From contig CM037588.1 of assembly GCA_021018995.1 (NCBI GenBank), positions 141,481,725-141,545,724 of the forward strand: a DNA stretch of 64,000 nt, written 5' to 3'. Position numbers and translations under genes: made by a program. Each line of letters opens with the position of its first letter. Position 1 is the first letter of the stretch. Under the pieces are notes generated by a model that was given only the letters and a program-made list of their open reading frames with translations, was not told the origin of the DNA and ran no database searches. Positions 12,126-23,397 of the stretch are shown here, piece by piece. The stretch comes from Chloranthus sessilifolius (lineage: Eukaryota > Streptophyta > Magnoliopsida > Chloranthales > Chloranthaceae).

Positions 12126-12305
12126 CTATCTTTTGCTTTTTCTTCTGTGGCTAGAGCTTTTCCTCCTCCTCCTTAGCCAGGATTTGTTGAACCTCCTCGT
12201 ATTCATCCCAGAGGGGTTGTAGGGGTCCGGCTCTTTAGGTGGGGGCGGTTCCAACCACATCGGGTAAAACTTGTTAGGCAGCGCATTAGGCTTGTCATCT
12301 GCCAT
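12126..12305 (-). pseudogene. Short 3' ORF of element B (59 codons), probably frameshifted
   Basis: An ATG at 12305 opens MADDKPNALPNKFYPMWLEP, then a Pro-rich run. In this frame it ends with an Arg-rich tail (WLRRRRKSSSHRRKSKR). If the frame shifts at about 12220 it instead reads WDEYEEVQQILAKEEEEKL, a stop, then PQKKKQKIEP and a Pro-rich end. That composition looks more like real protein, so the present 59-aa frame is probably a decay product. It occupies the 3' ORF position but shows no visible similarity to the larger 3' ORFs. Function unknown. Confidence 0.45.
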
Positions 12306-12400
12306 TGTTAGGACTAGGGAAGGACCGCTAGGGTGAGAGGAGAAAGGATGAGATGAATATGAAAGGGGCTCCCTGTGTATTTAAAGACGAGGATGGTGGA
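12306..12400 (-). promoter_or_regulatory. Promoter-like leader of B's 3' ORF
   Basis: A TATA-like CTTTAAATAC (plus 12377-12386) is followed by a pyrimidine-rich leader of about 70 nt and the ATG at 12305. The motif array lies just upstream. The layout matches that before the 3' ORF in C, D and I. Confidence 0.4.
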
Positions 12401-12502
12401 AGATGAAACGGTGGAATAACATCCAAGTCGCCGCAATTAATTGAGAGTGAGTTGGGAAGTGACAAGTCCCAGCAATCAGCGTGGGAAATGACAAATGCAT
12501 TT

Positions 12503-12700
12503 GACTCGCGCAGCTGGGCAAGGGGGTCGCGAGATAGGAATGAAATCTCGCGATGATGAATGTTGTAGCTTGTAGTGCACGAGAGAGTCTACACAATTGT
12601 ATTGGATCTCGCGACAGTTTAGCAGGCTGACATCTTATGAATTGCGCGAGAAGAAACCACGCCTATTTTTCAAAACCTCGCGACAGCTAAAACAGTGACA
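12503..12700. repeat. TCGCGA-type motif array, internal copy in B
   Basis: Repeated ACTCGCG, GGTCGCGAGAT, TCTCGCGATG, TCTCGCGACAG and ATTGCGCGAG. This is the same motif family as in the LTRs of B and C. Confidence 0.7.
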
Positions 12701-13057
12701 AGGATCACACACCCATTAGTCTGTCATTTTCCTTTGTTTTGTGGGTGGATTCTCTCACATTCTCTGTTCCAAAGACACCCACGGTCATTCTAAAAGGGAT
12801 TCCCTCAGGCGTTCCCAACATTTAAGCATGTAAGTACTCCAAAAACATTTAATCAAAATATCATATTCAAACAACATTCTTATTATCAAAATAGTACAAT
12901 CATCATTCATTTACTCAAAATCATCAATTCAAAGGGAATAAGAACCAAAGCAGGGAGAATAATTCTCAGGTCATGTACATTCAGACTCCGATGAGATCAC
13001 TAGAAGTTCGGGAAAACAGTAAAAAATGAACCATACTAAAATACACACAATTTCTGT
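12700..13057. other. Spacer between gag and array in B
   Basis: AT-rich non-coding sequence. This is where protease, RT and integrase would stand in a complete element; none is present. Confidence 0.55.
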
Positions 13058-14481
13058 GAATCAAGTCAATGAAAGATCCCCTTGCCCCTCAAGGTTTGAG
13101 GATCCTTCACGAATCAAAAATTGTCCCTTGGGATTAACCACTGGTTGACTGGCAACCTCCCCTCCTCTCTTTTAGCTAAGGCATTCGCTAGCTGGCCAAT
13201 CTGCTCTTCCATCTTCTTTATGCTCTGACCATGAGAACTCACAGTCTGAGCCACGGGCCCCATGTTTTACAGTGAGGTCAAGACCTGGTCCTCAAAAGAA
13301 GTATTTCTGGGTTGAGATGGGGGTAGGACCAATTGATTTTGTTACTGATGGGGCTGCTGCTAATGTTGAAAATTAGACCTAGGGGCATATCCTTGGTTGA
13401 ACTGCTGCTGTGGCCTTTGAGGTAAAGCCAACATCTGCTGTGACTGCATATAATTGTCTTGCCTCCACCTCAGATTTGGGTGGTCTCTCTATTGGTAACC
13501 AGTATTTTGGTGCTGGTATCCATATGACTGTCTGTTGTAGCCACCAGATTGTTGCTGGCCAAAAGATTGTGCAGCAGTAGCATGTTCCAATACCAATTTA
13601 GGATATTGCCCTACAGATGGACATTCCTCTACTGTGTGCTGTGGGGACTGGCATATCAGACATGCCTCCACCACTTGAGCAGCCCTTCTGGGTTGCATCA
13701 CAGTCAGTAATTTGTCAAACTTCAAAGAGAGGTTTTCCATTTGCAGCTGCAGGTCATTGTTCCTAGACACCTCATAAAGTTTTCCTCTTGACGATGCAGC
13801 AGGCTCCACTTTTGACACAGACTCCTGACTAGTTCTTGCCTGGGATAACTTTTGAAAAGCATTTTCACTGATTACTTCAAACAATTCCTATGCCTCATCA
13901 GCAGTCTTGTGCATGTAGGTTCCACCACAAGAGGCATCAACCATATCTCTATTTTTCTCATCAATCCCATTGTAGAAGCTTTGTACAAGCTGCCAGTCTG
14001 GGATCTTGTGGTGGGGGCATTGTTTGAGCATTTCTTTAAACCTATCCCAGGCTTGATTAAAGTCCTCAGTTGGGTATTGGGCAAAAGCAAGAATCTCCTT
14101 CCTCAACTGACTAGTTTTGGTCTCAGGGAAGAACTTTGTCAGGAACTTGGTCTGCAGGTCTTTCCATGTAGTGATGCCATTTTTAGGAAGAGTAGCCAAC
14201 CAGGTAGTAGCCCTATCCTTCAGAGAGAAGGGAAAGAGCCTGAGCCTAGTAGCCTCAGGTCCCAAACCAGTGATATTGAAAGTGGTGCACAAGGCCAAAA
14301 ATTGGTCAATATGCTTATAAGGGTCCTCCTTGCTGAGCCCATGGAAAGAGGGCAGCATCTAGATGATTGAAGTTTTAATCTCATAATTCCCTTGAACATC
14401 AGGGAATTGAATGCTGAATGGAGAGTTATAGTCATCCGGAGCATTCAACTCCTTGAGTGTTCTGGGTTGTTCTTCACCCAT
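13058..14481 (-). pseudogene. Gag of element B, broken
   Basis: The chosen start is the ATG at 14481 (MGEEQPRTLKELNAPDDYNS), matching gag C. A retrotransposon gag domain follows (MLPSFHGLSKEDPYKHIDQF, RLRLFPFSLKDRATTWL, FFPETKTSQLRKEI, YNGIDEK). It is followed by a zinc knuckle CLICQSPQHTVEEC (CX2CX4HX4C, near 13660), a Gln/Tyr-rich segment and LANALAKREEGRL. Stops fall at about 14359, 13888 and 13489, among others. Gag would form the particle and bind RNA. The intact knuckle allows comparison with gag C, where it carries a stop. Confidence 0.87.
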
Positions 14482-14834
14482 GAGTACTGTCTCAGATTCA
14501 ATTGGGGGACAACTCCTTGCAGGGACAACTCCTTGCAGGGACATTGCACTTGACTCAAAGAATTTATCTAACAAATTTACAGCTATTTAAGTAAACATAA
14601 ATTTACAGCTATCCTAAATACTGCTATGGAACTTGTAAGAGAAATAGACAGAGTTTTAAAGGTTAGAGAGTTTGCAAACAGAGGTAGCTAATCTCCAAAT
14701 GTAGTCCACTGTCCTTCTCTGCTGCTGTCTAGATCTGCAAGAACGATTAAAAATTACATCAGTAGTATCGATTATTCATAGCTACAAAGAATACTAAAAA
14801 TACAAAAATCCTAGGGGCTACTATTAGATCACTT
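14482..14834 (-). other. 5' leader of element B
   Basis: Between the primer site and gag. It contains a direct duplication of about 16 bases (ACAACTCCTTGCAGGG twice, 14508-14540). The matching site in C holds a 31-bp triplication. Confidence 0.6.
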
Positions 14835-14852
14835 TCCCCGGCAACGGCACCA
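14835..14852 (-). other. Primer binding site of element B (tRNA-Asp-like)
   Basis: Minus strand TGGTGCCGTTGCCGGGGA, a few bases inside the 5' LTR. It is close to the tRNA-Asp type used by Athila elements. Confidence 0.8.
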
Positions 14853-14857
14853 AAAAC

Positions 14858-17361
14858 TTGTGACATCTCAGTGTGCTTGTTTTATTTGTTGGTGGTAAAA
14901 ACAATTTAAAATCAAAGAAAGAGTAAAGCAGGGGATGGAATCAGCACAACTGAGAAATCCTAGACCTGCAAGATACAGGGTCCATTTGAAGCAAGTTTTG
15001 ATAAGTAAGAGTTTGTCCCATAGGGAAAGGTGATCTACAGCTCCAAAGGAGCCATCTCTAGTAGTCCCTCCAGATCTGACTACAGATCTGACAGTCCTAA
15101 AAGGAGGGGAGTTTAAGGTCACTTATTCTAAGTATTCTAAGATAGCCTAATGAGTTAATTACAGAAAGGGTTGAGAAGATGGATGGATTGTGAAAAATAA
15201 ATATAAAAGGGTGAGAAGTAGGTTATTGAGTCTAGATCAGAGGAGTTTTGTAACTCAGATTCAGATCTGATGTTATGGAAATCCTGTCCAATGGCTACAT
15301 TATCACCAAAGAGGAGGAAGAATTCAACTCATCCCTGTGCCATGATCCAATCCCTTAAGGTTATAACCTATCCACTTAAATGGTCACAGGCTATCCCATA
15401 GGGGAACCACAGTCCAGAGATGGGTCAAAACAAATTAATCATTGTAGGCACTACTTCATCCAGGCTACAAGCTCAGAGAATCCATAGGGAACCTCAACCT
15501 CTAAAGCCCTATGTGTGGGGCTAAGGCTGTATAGGACCATGATAGCCCAGACACATAGAAACAGCAAGAGATTGAGTACCACTTTAGATCTAGCTATCCA
15601 TTGCTTGAGTGGGGCTGTAATGGTCCAGTCACAAGCCTACAATCTCCATAACCAGATCAAATCTAACATCTGATGGCGGGTCTATACAAATATATGGGGA
15701 GTCTCACATCAAGACAATCTCCTACCAGTGCTTAACACTGCTGGGAAGAAGGATCCATCTTGGATCAGCGGATTGGATTCACCCTAAGGCTATAACCTGT
15801 CCACTTAAATGTTCACAGACTATCCCAGAGGCTATCCTCCTCATGGAGCCCAAGACAAAACAAGTTAATTGCTGCTACCACCATGGTCACAAGGCTACCA
15901 GCTCAGGCTCCCATGAGAATTTCAGATCTGGGCTAAGGCTGTATAGGACCGTGATAGCCTGCATACATGTGTCACTTGGATCGAGTGGATCTTAGAATCA
16001 ATCCTCCATTGCTTTGAAATAAAGCAATGGGATCACCAAAGCGACCTTGCATAGAACAGCTCACAAATACACAAATCCCATAAGAGTACAAATCCTATTA
16101 CAAAAACTCTATTAATCTAACCTCAATAGACATACAAAGGCATGGCCAGCAAGTGCTGAGCCATGGAGAGAAGAAAAAGAAGAAAAAGAAAACTACTTAC
16201 AGTTACAGGAAGAACAAGAACGGAAAAGAAAATTACAAAATCTGAGATAGGAGTTCCTCTTCTAAATTCTAACTCAAAGTCTCCTTTCTTTTTCTTTCCT
16301 CCTCTTTTAACCTAAACTAGGCTTAGGTTTTTATAGCAGTGGTGTGACGGCGCATTAGGGTTAGGAAACCCTAATTTTAACGATGCCACGTGGCCGAATA
16401 ATGATCCTTGGATGCCTCGAGGCACGTGCATAGATATTTGAGCGTGGGAGTGCGTGCCCTAATCCTTGAAAACCCCCAAAAAGTCCTCTACAGAATGATG
16501 GATGTTGGAGTTCAGAGCTTCGCCAGGTTGCAGTCGATTCCCAGACTTTTTGCGTGATAGCTCGAGTCTTCGCGTGGTTGAGTTTAACATTAAAGCTTCA
16601 GACGTCGCGTGGTTGCAGCTTCTTGATGCTTTGAGCAGTGCGAGGTAGACAGTTAAGCTCTTGCTGGGTTGGGCTACGCACAGTTGGATTGATAATTGTG
16701 AATAGCGCGGGAACTACGCGAGCTTTCCACTTCACTTCGCGAGGCTAATTAACTTTCGAGGCCCGCTTTCTTCTGAGCTATGAGAACTGTGTGAGAATTT
16801 CACTTCTTAATGGATCTTCCCGAGGATCCTCACGAGGTGTTGAGGCTTTTCTGAACTACGCGACAGGTTCTCTTGATATTTGCATCCCGCAGTTACTGTG
16901 CGACAGCTGCGCGAGGCAGGATTCTGAAGCTCTCTCTTGTTCTAAGCGAATCGCACGAGGGTGAGAGGGGTCTTCTTGAACTGCGCGGGAGCTGCGCGAC
17001 CTTTAACTTCTAAACTTTGCGAGAGCTGCGCGACTCAAGGCTTCTGAAGCTCTTCTGTCACTCTACTGTACGAGAACTTGTTTGTGAAGTCTTAGGACTT
17101 CGTGAGGACTGCGCGAAGTGTATTTTTCTGAATCCTCTGGAGCTTTGTTAGCTACGCGAGGCTCTTCTATGGTCTGGATTCATGGTTCATTCTTTTGAGG
17201 GACTTCTGGTGCCAAAATAGGCTCCTTAGCAGGATTCATGGCCTTATTGCCCTGCTGTTTATTACCTACAAAAAATACTTAACAAGCATTTATTAGATGG
17301 CTAAGGGTCTAATCAAAGGCTAAGTTATGGGGTGAAAAGTGATACTTTTTAGGTCTTAACT
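14858..17361 (-). repeat. 5' LTR of element B
   Basis: Partner of 7665-10204. A TATA-like sequence (minus TATAAAAA, plus about 16327-16335) is slightly altered relative to the other copy. The TCGCGA array is at about 16540-17165. The outermost base on the minus strand is A in place of T, so the terminal TG is lost. Confidence 0.9.
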
Positions 17362-18436
17362 TGTGACCTTTGAGGTAAGGCCAACATCTATTGTGGCGGC
17401 ATATAATTGTCTTGCCTTCACCCCAAATTTCGGTGGTCTCTCCATTGGTAACCAGTATTTTGGTGCTGGTATCCATATGGTTGTTTGTTGTAGCCACCAG
17501 ATTGTTGCTGGCCAAATGATTAGGCAGCAGTAGCCGGTTCCATCATGTACTTAGGGTGTATTGCCCTGTAGATGGGCACTCTTCCATTGTGTGTTATGGA
17601 GATTGGCATATCAGACATGCCTCCATCACTTTTGCAGCCATTTTGGGTTGCACCACAGTTAAAAGTTTATCAAACTTATCCAAAAGATTGGCCATCTGCA
17701 TTCTCAGGTCATCATTTCCCCTAACTTCATACATCTTTCCTTTAGAAGTTTCCACAAGCCCTAGCTTAGGAGAAGGCTCTTGGACAGTTCTAGATGAGGA
17801 CATCTTCTGGAAAGCATTTTCACTGATAACCTCGAACAAGTCACATGCCTCATCAGCTGTTTTATGCATGTACGTTCCACCACAAGAGGCATCTACCATG
17901 TCTCTACTTTTCTCATCAATCCCATTATAGAAGCTGTGGACAAGCTGCCAGTCAGGGATCTTATGGTGGGGATATTGTTTGAGCATCTCCTTAAATCTGT
18001 CCCAAGATTGGTTAAAATCCTCAGTTGAGGATTGGGCAAAAGCAAGTATGCCTTTCCTCAGCTGGCTGGTTTTGGTCTCTGGGAAAAATTTGCTTAGAAA
18101 TCTTGTCTGGAGGTCTTTCCAAGTAGTGATACTATTGTTTGGGAGAGTAGACAACCAGGTGCTGGCCCTATCCTTTAGGGAGAAAGGAAAGAGCCTTAGC
18201 CTAGTGGCTTCTAGTCCCAAACCAGCAATGGAGAATGTCGTGCACAGGGCCAAGAACTGGTCAATGTGCTTGTAAGGGTCTTCCTTGCTAAGCCCATGGA
18301 AAGAGGGAAGCATTTGGATGATGGAGGGTTTAATCTCGTAGTTTCCCTGAACATCTGGGAATTGAATGCTAAATGGAGAATTATAATCATCAGGAGTATT
18401 CAATTCCTTCAATGTTCTGGGTTGCTCTTCACCCAT
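17362..18436 (-). pseudogene. Gag of element C, first half, split by B
   Basis: The start chosen is MGEEQPRTLKELNTPDDYNS at 18436. The open frame runs further upstream, but that part crosses a 31-bp triplication that does not preserve frame, so it is taken as leader. The gag domain is the same as in B (HGLSKEDPYKHIDQF, RLRLFPFSLKDRASTWL, YNGIDEKSRDMVDASCGG). The zinc knuckle CLICQSP is cut by a stop at about 17594, and frameshifts follow to 17362, where element B enters. It resumes at 7664. Confidence 0.88.
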
Positions 18437-18909
18437 AACTGCTATCTCAATTTCAATAGGGGGCTCGACTGTGGTGTGTTTGTGCCTTCTCGGTCTTCTA
18501 CCCCTTTCTATCTCAAGATTAGGAGGCTTTAATGTAGGACTGAGGGATCTCCTTCCTAACACCAACTGCAGGGAAGACTTCTCGCAGACACACCAACTGC
18601 AGGGAAGACTTCTCACAGACACACCAACTGCAGGGAAGACTTCTCGCAGACACATTGCACTTAACAAAATTACAACTATCCTAATCAACTGCTATGGAAT
18701 TTTCAAAGGAGAAATAGACTAAGTTTTGAGGGTTAGAGAAGTGCAAACAGAGGTGGCTAGACTCCCAATGCAGTTCTACTTTCCTTCTTTGCTGCTGTCT
18801 AGATCTGGAAGAAAAATTCCAAATGTAAATCAGCAGTATCAATTATTCACAAGTACAACTACCAAAGAATAAAGAATACAAAAATCTAGGGTCTACTAAT
18901 AGATCAAGA
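18437..18909 (-). other. 5' leader of element C with 31-bp triplication
   Basis: It holds three near-identical 31-bp units (18561-18653) starting ACCAACTGCAGGGAAGACTT. The remainder is unremarkable leader sequence up to the primer site. Confidence 0.7.
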
Positions 18910-18927
18910 TCCCCGACAGCGGCGCCA
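18910..18927 (-). other. Primer binding site of element C (tRNA-Asp-like)
   Basis: Minus strand TGGCGCCGCTGTCGGGGA, nine bases inside the LTR end. It matches the Athila tRNA-Asp primer type with a change or two. Confidence 0.82.
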
Positions 18928-18936
18928 AAAAATTAT

Positions 18937-21389
18937 TGAGGTATTTTAAGTGCTTGTTATTAACTATATTGGAGATGGTGATAAGAATTGGGTTAGTTAA
19001 AATCAAAGATGGATTGAAGAGCAGCAAGCCTAAAAATATACAGTCCCGTAAGGTACATGGCCTGTTGTAACAAGTTTTGATAAGTAAGAGTTTATCCCAC
19101 AGGGAAAGCTGATCTAAAGCTCCAAGGGAGCCATCTTTAGTAGGCCCTCCAGATCTGGCTACAGATCTAGCAATCCTAAATGGAAGGGGATTTATGGTCA
19201 CTATAGTCTAAATCCTAAGGTAACTTAATGCCTAAACTACAGAAAGGGTTGCGAAGAGTGATGGAGTGTGAGAAAATATATATAAAAGGGTGAGAAGTAT
19301 GCTATTAGGTACATATCTAATGGGTCTTATAACTCAGACTCAGATCTGTTGCTATAGAAATCCTGTCCAATGGCTACAGTATCACCAAAGAGGAGAAAGG
19401 ATCCAACTCACTCCTGTGCTATGATCCAATCCCTTATGGCTATAACCTGTCCACTTAAATGGTCACAGACTATCTAATAAGGGAACCACAATCCAGAGAT
19501 GGGTCAGAACAAGTTTATCATTGTAGGCACTACTTCATCCAGGCTACAAGCTCAAGAATCCATAGGAACCTTAACCTCTAAAGTTCTGTGTGTGGGCTAG
19601 GCCTACAACGTGCACTAGCCTGGACACACAGAACCAGCAAGAGTTTGAGTACTAGCTTTTAAGCTTGGCTGTTCACTGCTTTAGAAAGACAGCAGTGTTC
19701 CAGTCACAAGCCTACAATCTCTACAGCCAGATCAGATCTGCCATCTGATGGTGGGTCTATACAAATACAAGGGAGTCTGTCTCTGCACAATCTCTCACAA
19801 GGCTATAAGCACAAGTACAGAGAAGAAGAATCTGTCTTAGACATGTGGATTGGCTTCACCCTAGGGTTATAATTTGTTCACTTGAATGGTCACAGACTAT
19901 CCACAGAGGCTATCCCCCTCACAGAGGTCTAAGACAGAATAAGGACATTGCTGCCGCCACCATGTTCACAAGGCTACCAGCTCAAGCTCCCATGGGGATT
20001 CAGATTTAGTGGGTCCTGTGGTGGGGCTAGGCCTGCTATGTGTTTAACCTGGACACACAAGTTACTTGGATCTAAGTAAAGCCTTAAAGACAATCCTCCA
20101 TTGCTTACAATATAACTTAGCAATGGAGGATCTCAAGGCAGCAACCTTGCACAGAACAACTCACAAAACACCAATCCCATATATGCAAAAGATCCTATTA
20201 CAAAACTCCATTAAAACTATACCAAATAATCATACAACGGCATAGCCAGCAAGTGCCGGACTATGAAGAGAAGGAAAACGGAAAAAAGAAAACTCCTAAA
20301 CCCTAACCTTAGCCTACTGTAATTCTACAGTCGGTTTCAAGAAGAAGGAATACAGAAGTTAGGTGCCAAAAGGTCCTCTAAACCTAAGCTAGGCTTAGGC
20401 TTATATAGCAATCGGCTCTCTGTGAATTAGGGTTAGGCAAACCCTAATTTCATCAATGCAATTACGGCCCATTCTTGTCCCTTGGATGCCTCGAGGCATG
20501 TGCACGAAGATTGGAGCATTGGAGTGCATACCCTAATTATTGAAAGTTCCCAGATTGCCCCTACAGAAGTGGGGAGAAGTTAAGAACTCGATCTTCACTG
20601 GGTAGAAAAGATTTCCAGATCTTACCGCGTGGTAGAATTGGCATCGCGGGGTTAAATTAACTTGAAGCTCATGCAGTCGCGGGATTGATGCTTTTGTCAT
20701 CGCGGGATACTTCTGGCTTTCGTGAGATTGCTCTTTCCTTTTGAACGGTGCGAGAATTGCGCGCGCGATTCGTCCCTTGGTGAATCTCGCAGGGATCCTC
20801 GTGAAGAAGCAGTGTTCATAGGCCTATGGATCGCGCGAGCATTTCCTTGAAGGTTTGTATCCCGCGGCCACTACGCGACAGCCGCGCGCTGGAGTGCCTG
20901 GAGCTCTCTCTCTTCAGTGAATCCCGTGACGATTGAAGACTCCTTACTTGAGCTGCGCGAGTGCTGTGCGAGCACTGATGACTGAAACTCGCTAGAACCT
21001 CGCGAAGTATGCTTTTCAATTCTTTCTGTCATTAAACCGCGTGAGAATGGCGCGAAGACCGTCGATTGGTTGCCAGGCCGTCAAGCTCGATCATCCTGAA
21101 GGAATTCTCTTTGGCTTAATTGAACCCTGCGACATTTGCGTGAGGCATTCTTCTTGGTTTGTTTCTACTTTGTTGTGCCTATGCTGCAGCCAATTCTCTG
21201 TCTGGGTACAACCTTCATTCTTCTGAGGGACTTTTGGGGTAACAGTAGGCTTCTTGGTATGGTTATAGGTTCATTTGTAGTTGCTGCTTATTACCTACAG
21301 AATAAACTTAAAACACATTTATTAAATGATTAAGGGTCTAACAGAGATTAAGTTAAGGGGTGAAAAGTGGTGCTTTTCAGGTCTTAACA
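18937..21389 (-). repeat. 5' LTR of element C
   Basis: Minus strand begins TGTTAAGACC at 21389 and ends with CA at 18937. It is related along its length to the LTRs of B but more diverged, with the same order of parts: TCGCGA array (20620-21060), TATA box (minus TATATAAG, plus about 20401-20408), and the internal duplication of about 430 bases (near 19440 and 19867). Flank 21390-21394 (AGCAG) would be one half of the target duplication. Confidence 0.88.
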
Positions 21390-21863
21390 AGCAGCCAAAC
21401 TTTTTAAGGGCAAGGTAACTTTGTGAATTTGAAACCAAAATTAATTTGTTACTATTGTTGCTGTCTTCTTTTATGAGATGAGGTTAAATGCGATTAGCTT
21501 ACCATAAATGTCAAATAACTTGTACTCAATTAAACTTGGGATTTCAGAGGTTGACTTGGTCTACCAATATTATACTCGTTGCATTTATTAGAAACTGGAG
21601 TTCGAATTTGGTAGGCAGGCTTCCACAAATTCATTCCTCACTTCCAAATTTCCAATTTGATCAGGTTTTTTGGATATTGCTACAAGTGATCATCGTAATG
21701 TGAAAATCTGCATCATTATAGTGAATTCCTCATACTAATTTTTCCGTGTAGCCCTTTATTGCTCGTAAGAAATTTGATAGGATTTGCCTCCATGTTCTGT
21801 GATATCCTATTTTTCTAAATCTGAACATATAAATAACTATCTCGGTGTCTCCATTCTTTGTAG
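21390..21863. other. Possible intron or flank of the PDI-like fragment
   Basis: AT-rich, non-repetitive sequence. A short stretch at about 21669-21704 reads FLDIATSDHRNV, faintly like the PDI segment before the recognised exons, too weak to call. Confidence 0.35.
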
Positions 21864-22411
21864 ATTATATTTGTCTACTTGGAATTAGATGATGAAGAGG
21901 TTGGGAAACCGGTTTTAGAGTACTTCGGTATTTCTGGAGATGGTCCCAAAGTAATTTTTTGCTCCTAAGTCTGCTACTTTTTCATTCATGCAAAGCATAC
22001 TTACCTAAAAAATACTTGTATAGCTAAAGAGTTGTAATTCTGGAGATGGATATAGGTGCTTTCTAAGTATTTCATTTGCCTACAGGTTCTGGCATACACA
22101 GCCACAGGAAATGAAGAACTCAAGAAGTACCTATTTGATAGTGAAGTTACTACATACATTATTAAGGTCAGATCAATGGTTGGAAACTCCAAACCTTTTC
22201 TTTTTTCTTTCACACTTAAATAGCATTGAAGTAAAGTTAAGAAAGCTATAAAAATATGTGTAATTAGAGAACATTTACTTCTTACCTAAATGGATCTATG
22301 TTCTTTTGTGTTGACGGTAAGTAAATTTATGCTATTTATGTGACCTTTTTGCAGTCTTTTGGGGATGGTTTATTGGAAGACAAGCTTAACCCTTTTTTGA
22401 AGTCAGATCCA
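21864..22411 (+). pseudogene. Fragment of a plant protein disulfide isomerase-like gene (three exons)
   Basis: Three exons are bounded by good splice signals. Exon 1 (21864-21950) follows TTTGTAG and ends at GT, reading FVYLELDDEEVGKPVLEYFG. Exon 2 (22086-22166) reads VLAYTATGNEELKKYLFD. Exon 3 (from 22355, after TTTTTGCAG) reads SFGDGLLEDKLNPFLKSDP and then loses similarity at about 22411. All three are in phase without stops. This is the end of the non-catalytic thioredoxin-like b' region of PDIL1-3/1-4-type endoplasmic reticulum PDIs. Neither CGHC active site is present. The upstream exons could lie beyond element C, outside the window; the downstream ones are missing. It is a truncated relic or captured piece. 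Confidence 0.75.
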
Positions 22412-23397
22412 ACCATTAAACCAGTTTATTGGCATGGAAGACAATCTTTATCATTTGATTTAACACAGTCAACCATTAAACCAGATGATAGACTTTGACT
22501 GTGTTGAATCCGCTGACAGAGATCATGTTTTGTGCCAATCTTTGGTATCAAAGATCTGTACATCATGACCTTCAAATGCTTAGATGGTGTTCCATGTGGC
22601 AAAGGTCCCAAAAATATCAAGTATTTCATTTTTTAGCCCATGGCCAATAACAAAAAAAGACTCGATCTCCATGATTTGATAAGTAGCCAATATTCTATTA
22701 ATTAAACTAGGCAGTCTTCTGCATCCAGTGAGTTTGCAAAGTTCTTTTTTTAAATGGAAAATATGCGTAATTCATTCTGAAATAATATTTTCGGTGCTAT
22801 AAAATTGCGTACTCTTATTTGTGTAGCTAGTTGGGATTCTGAAATAATATTCTTAATTTAATGATGTTCTCCTTTTGATTTCAGGCAAAACTTTTCAATT
22901 TCAAGCTCACCTCAAACAGATCACTAGGGGGGGACACTTGGCAGGAGAGGCAAAATAAATTTAATTTTTTTTCCTTTTATTTTGGAAATGGGCCATGGGG
23001 ATTTTAGATTGTTAAATCTTTTTTTTTTCTTCTTATTTTTGTTTGAATAAAAGGATTGGGCATGTAGAGTTTAAAATATTTGGCTGATTTGAAAGGTTGG
23101 ATTATAGGTCGAGATACAATCTTTTGTTTGAATAAAAGAATTGGACATCTATTTTATTTATTAATGGCATTGAATGATTTGCATTTGAGTTGAATGGATG
23201 CGTTTAAATATGAGATAAATATCTTTTTTTCTTTATATAATTTTTTTTAAAACATTAAAAAAAAGCATTAAAAAAAAAGTATTACAAAAAGCATAAAAAA
23301 AATTGCATTAAAAAAAGCATAAAAAAAATTTGCATAAAAAATTGTCGACGTAATTTTTTTTTTTTAAATATATATATTTTTTTAAAAAAATTTGCAT
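22412..23397. other. AT-rich sequence without recognised genes
   Basis: A small repeat (CAACCATTAAACCAG at 22408 and 22471) follows the PDI homology. From 23220 to 23400 runs of A and T with GCATAAAAAA units form a simple repeat. Nothing coding was seen. Confidence 0.5.

Larger units (their letters stand above)
7665..17361 (-). mobile_element. Inner pol-less Athila-type element B nested in C
   Basis: Two direct repeats of about 2.5 kb (7665-10204 and 14858-17361) flank an interior with a primer site, a gag, a short 3' ORF and the conserved 3' block, but no protease, RT or integrase. Flanks TGTGG on the left and TGTGA on the right fit a 5-bp target duplication with one change; ends are good to about 5 bp. 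The LTRs are clearly related to C's LTR, so B belongs to the same or a sister family and would need pol from another element. Confidence 0.88.
1..21389 (-). mobile_element. Outer Athila-type Ty3/gypsy retrotransposon C (3' end outside window)
   Basis: Reading on the minus strand the parts come in order: LTR (18937-21389), tRNA-Asp-like primer site, gag, protease, RT, RNase H, integrase and a long 3' ORF. This order, the primer type and a 3' ORF after integrase are the plan of the plant Athila lineage. Element B is inserted in its gag: the sequence at 17362 rightward and 7664 leftward joins into one gag that matches the unbroken copy at 13400 (CTGCTGTGG then CCTTTGAGG). The 3' LTR must lie left of base 1. 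All ORFs are broken, so C cannot act on its own. Confidence 0.88.

Noticed and set aside
13852-14370. 172-codon plus frame
   Set aside because: It is the antisense of gag B, whose minus-strand motifs and zinc knuckle are clear.
18437-18688. Upstream extension of gag C (start at 18688)
   Set aside because: It crosses a 31-bp triplication that does not keep frame, and gag B has a stop in the matching region; the start at 18436 fits both gags.
21488-21703. 71-codon plus frame before the PDI exons
   Set aside because: Weak resemblance in another frame only; probably intron or flank.
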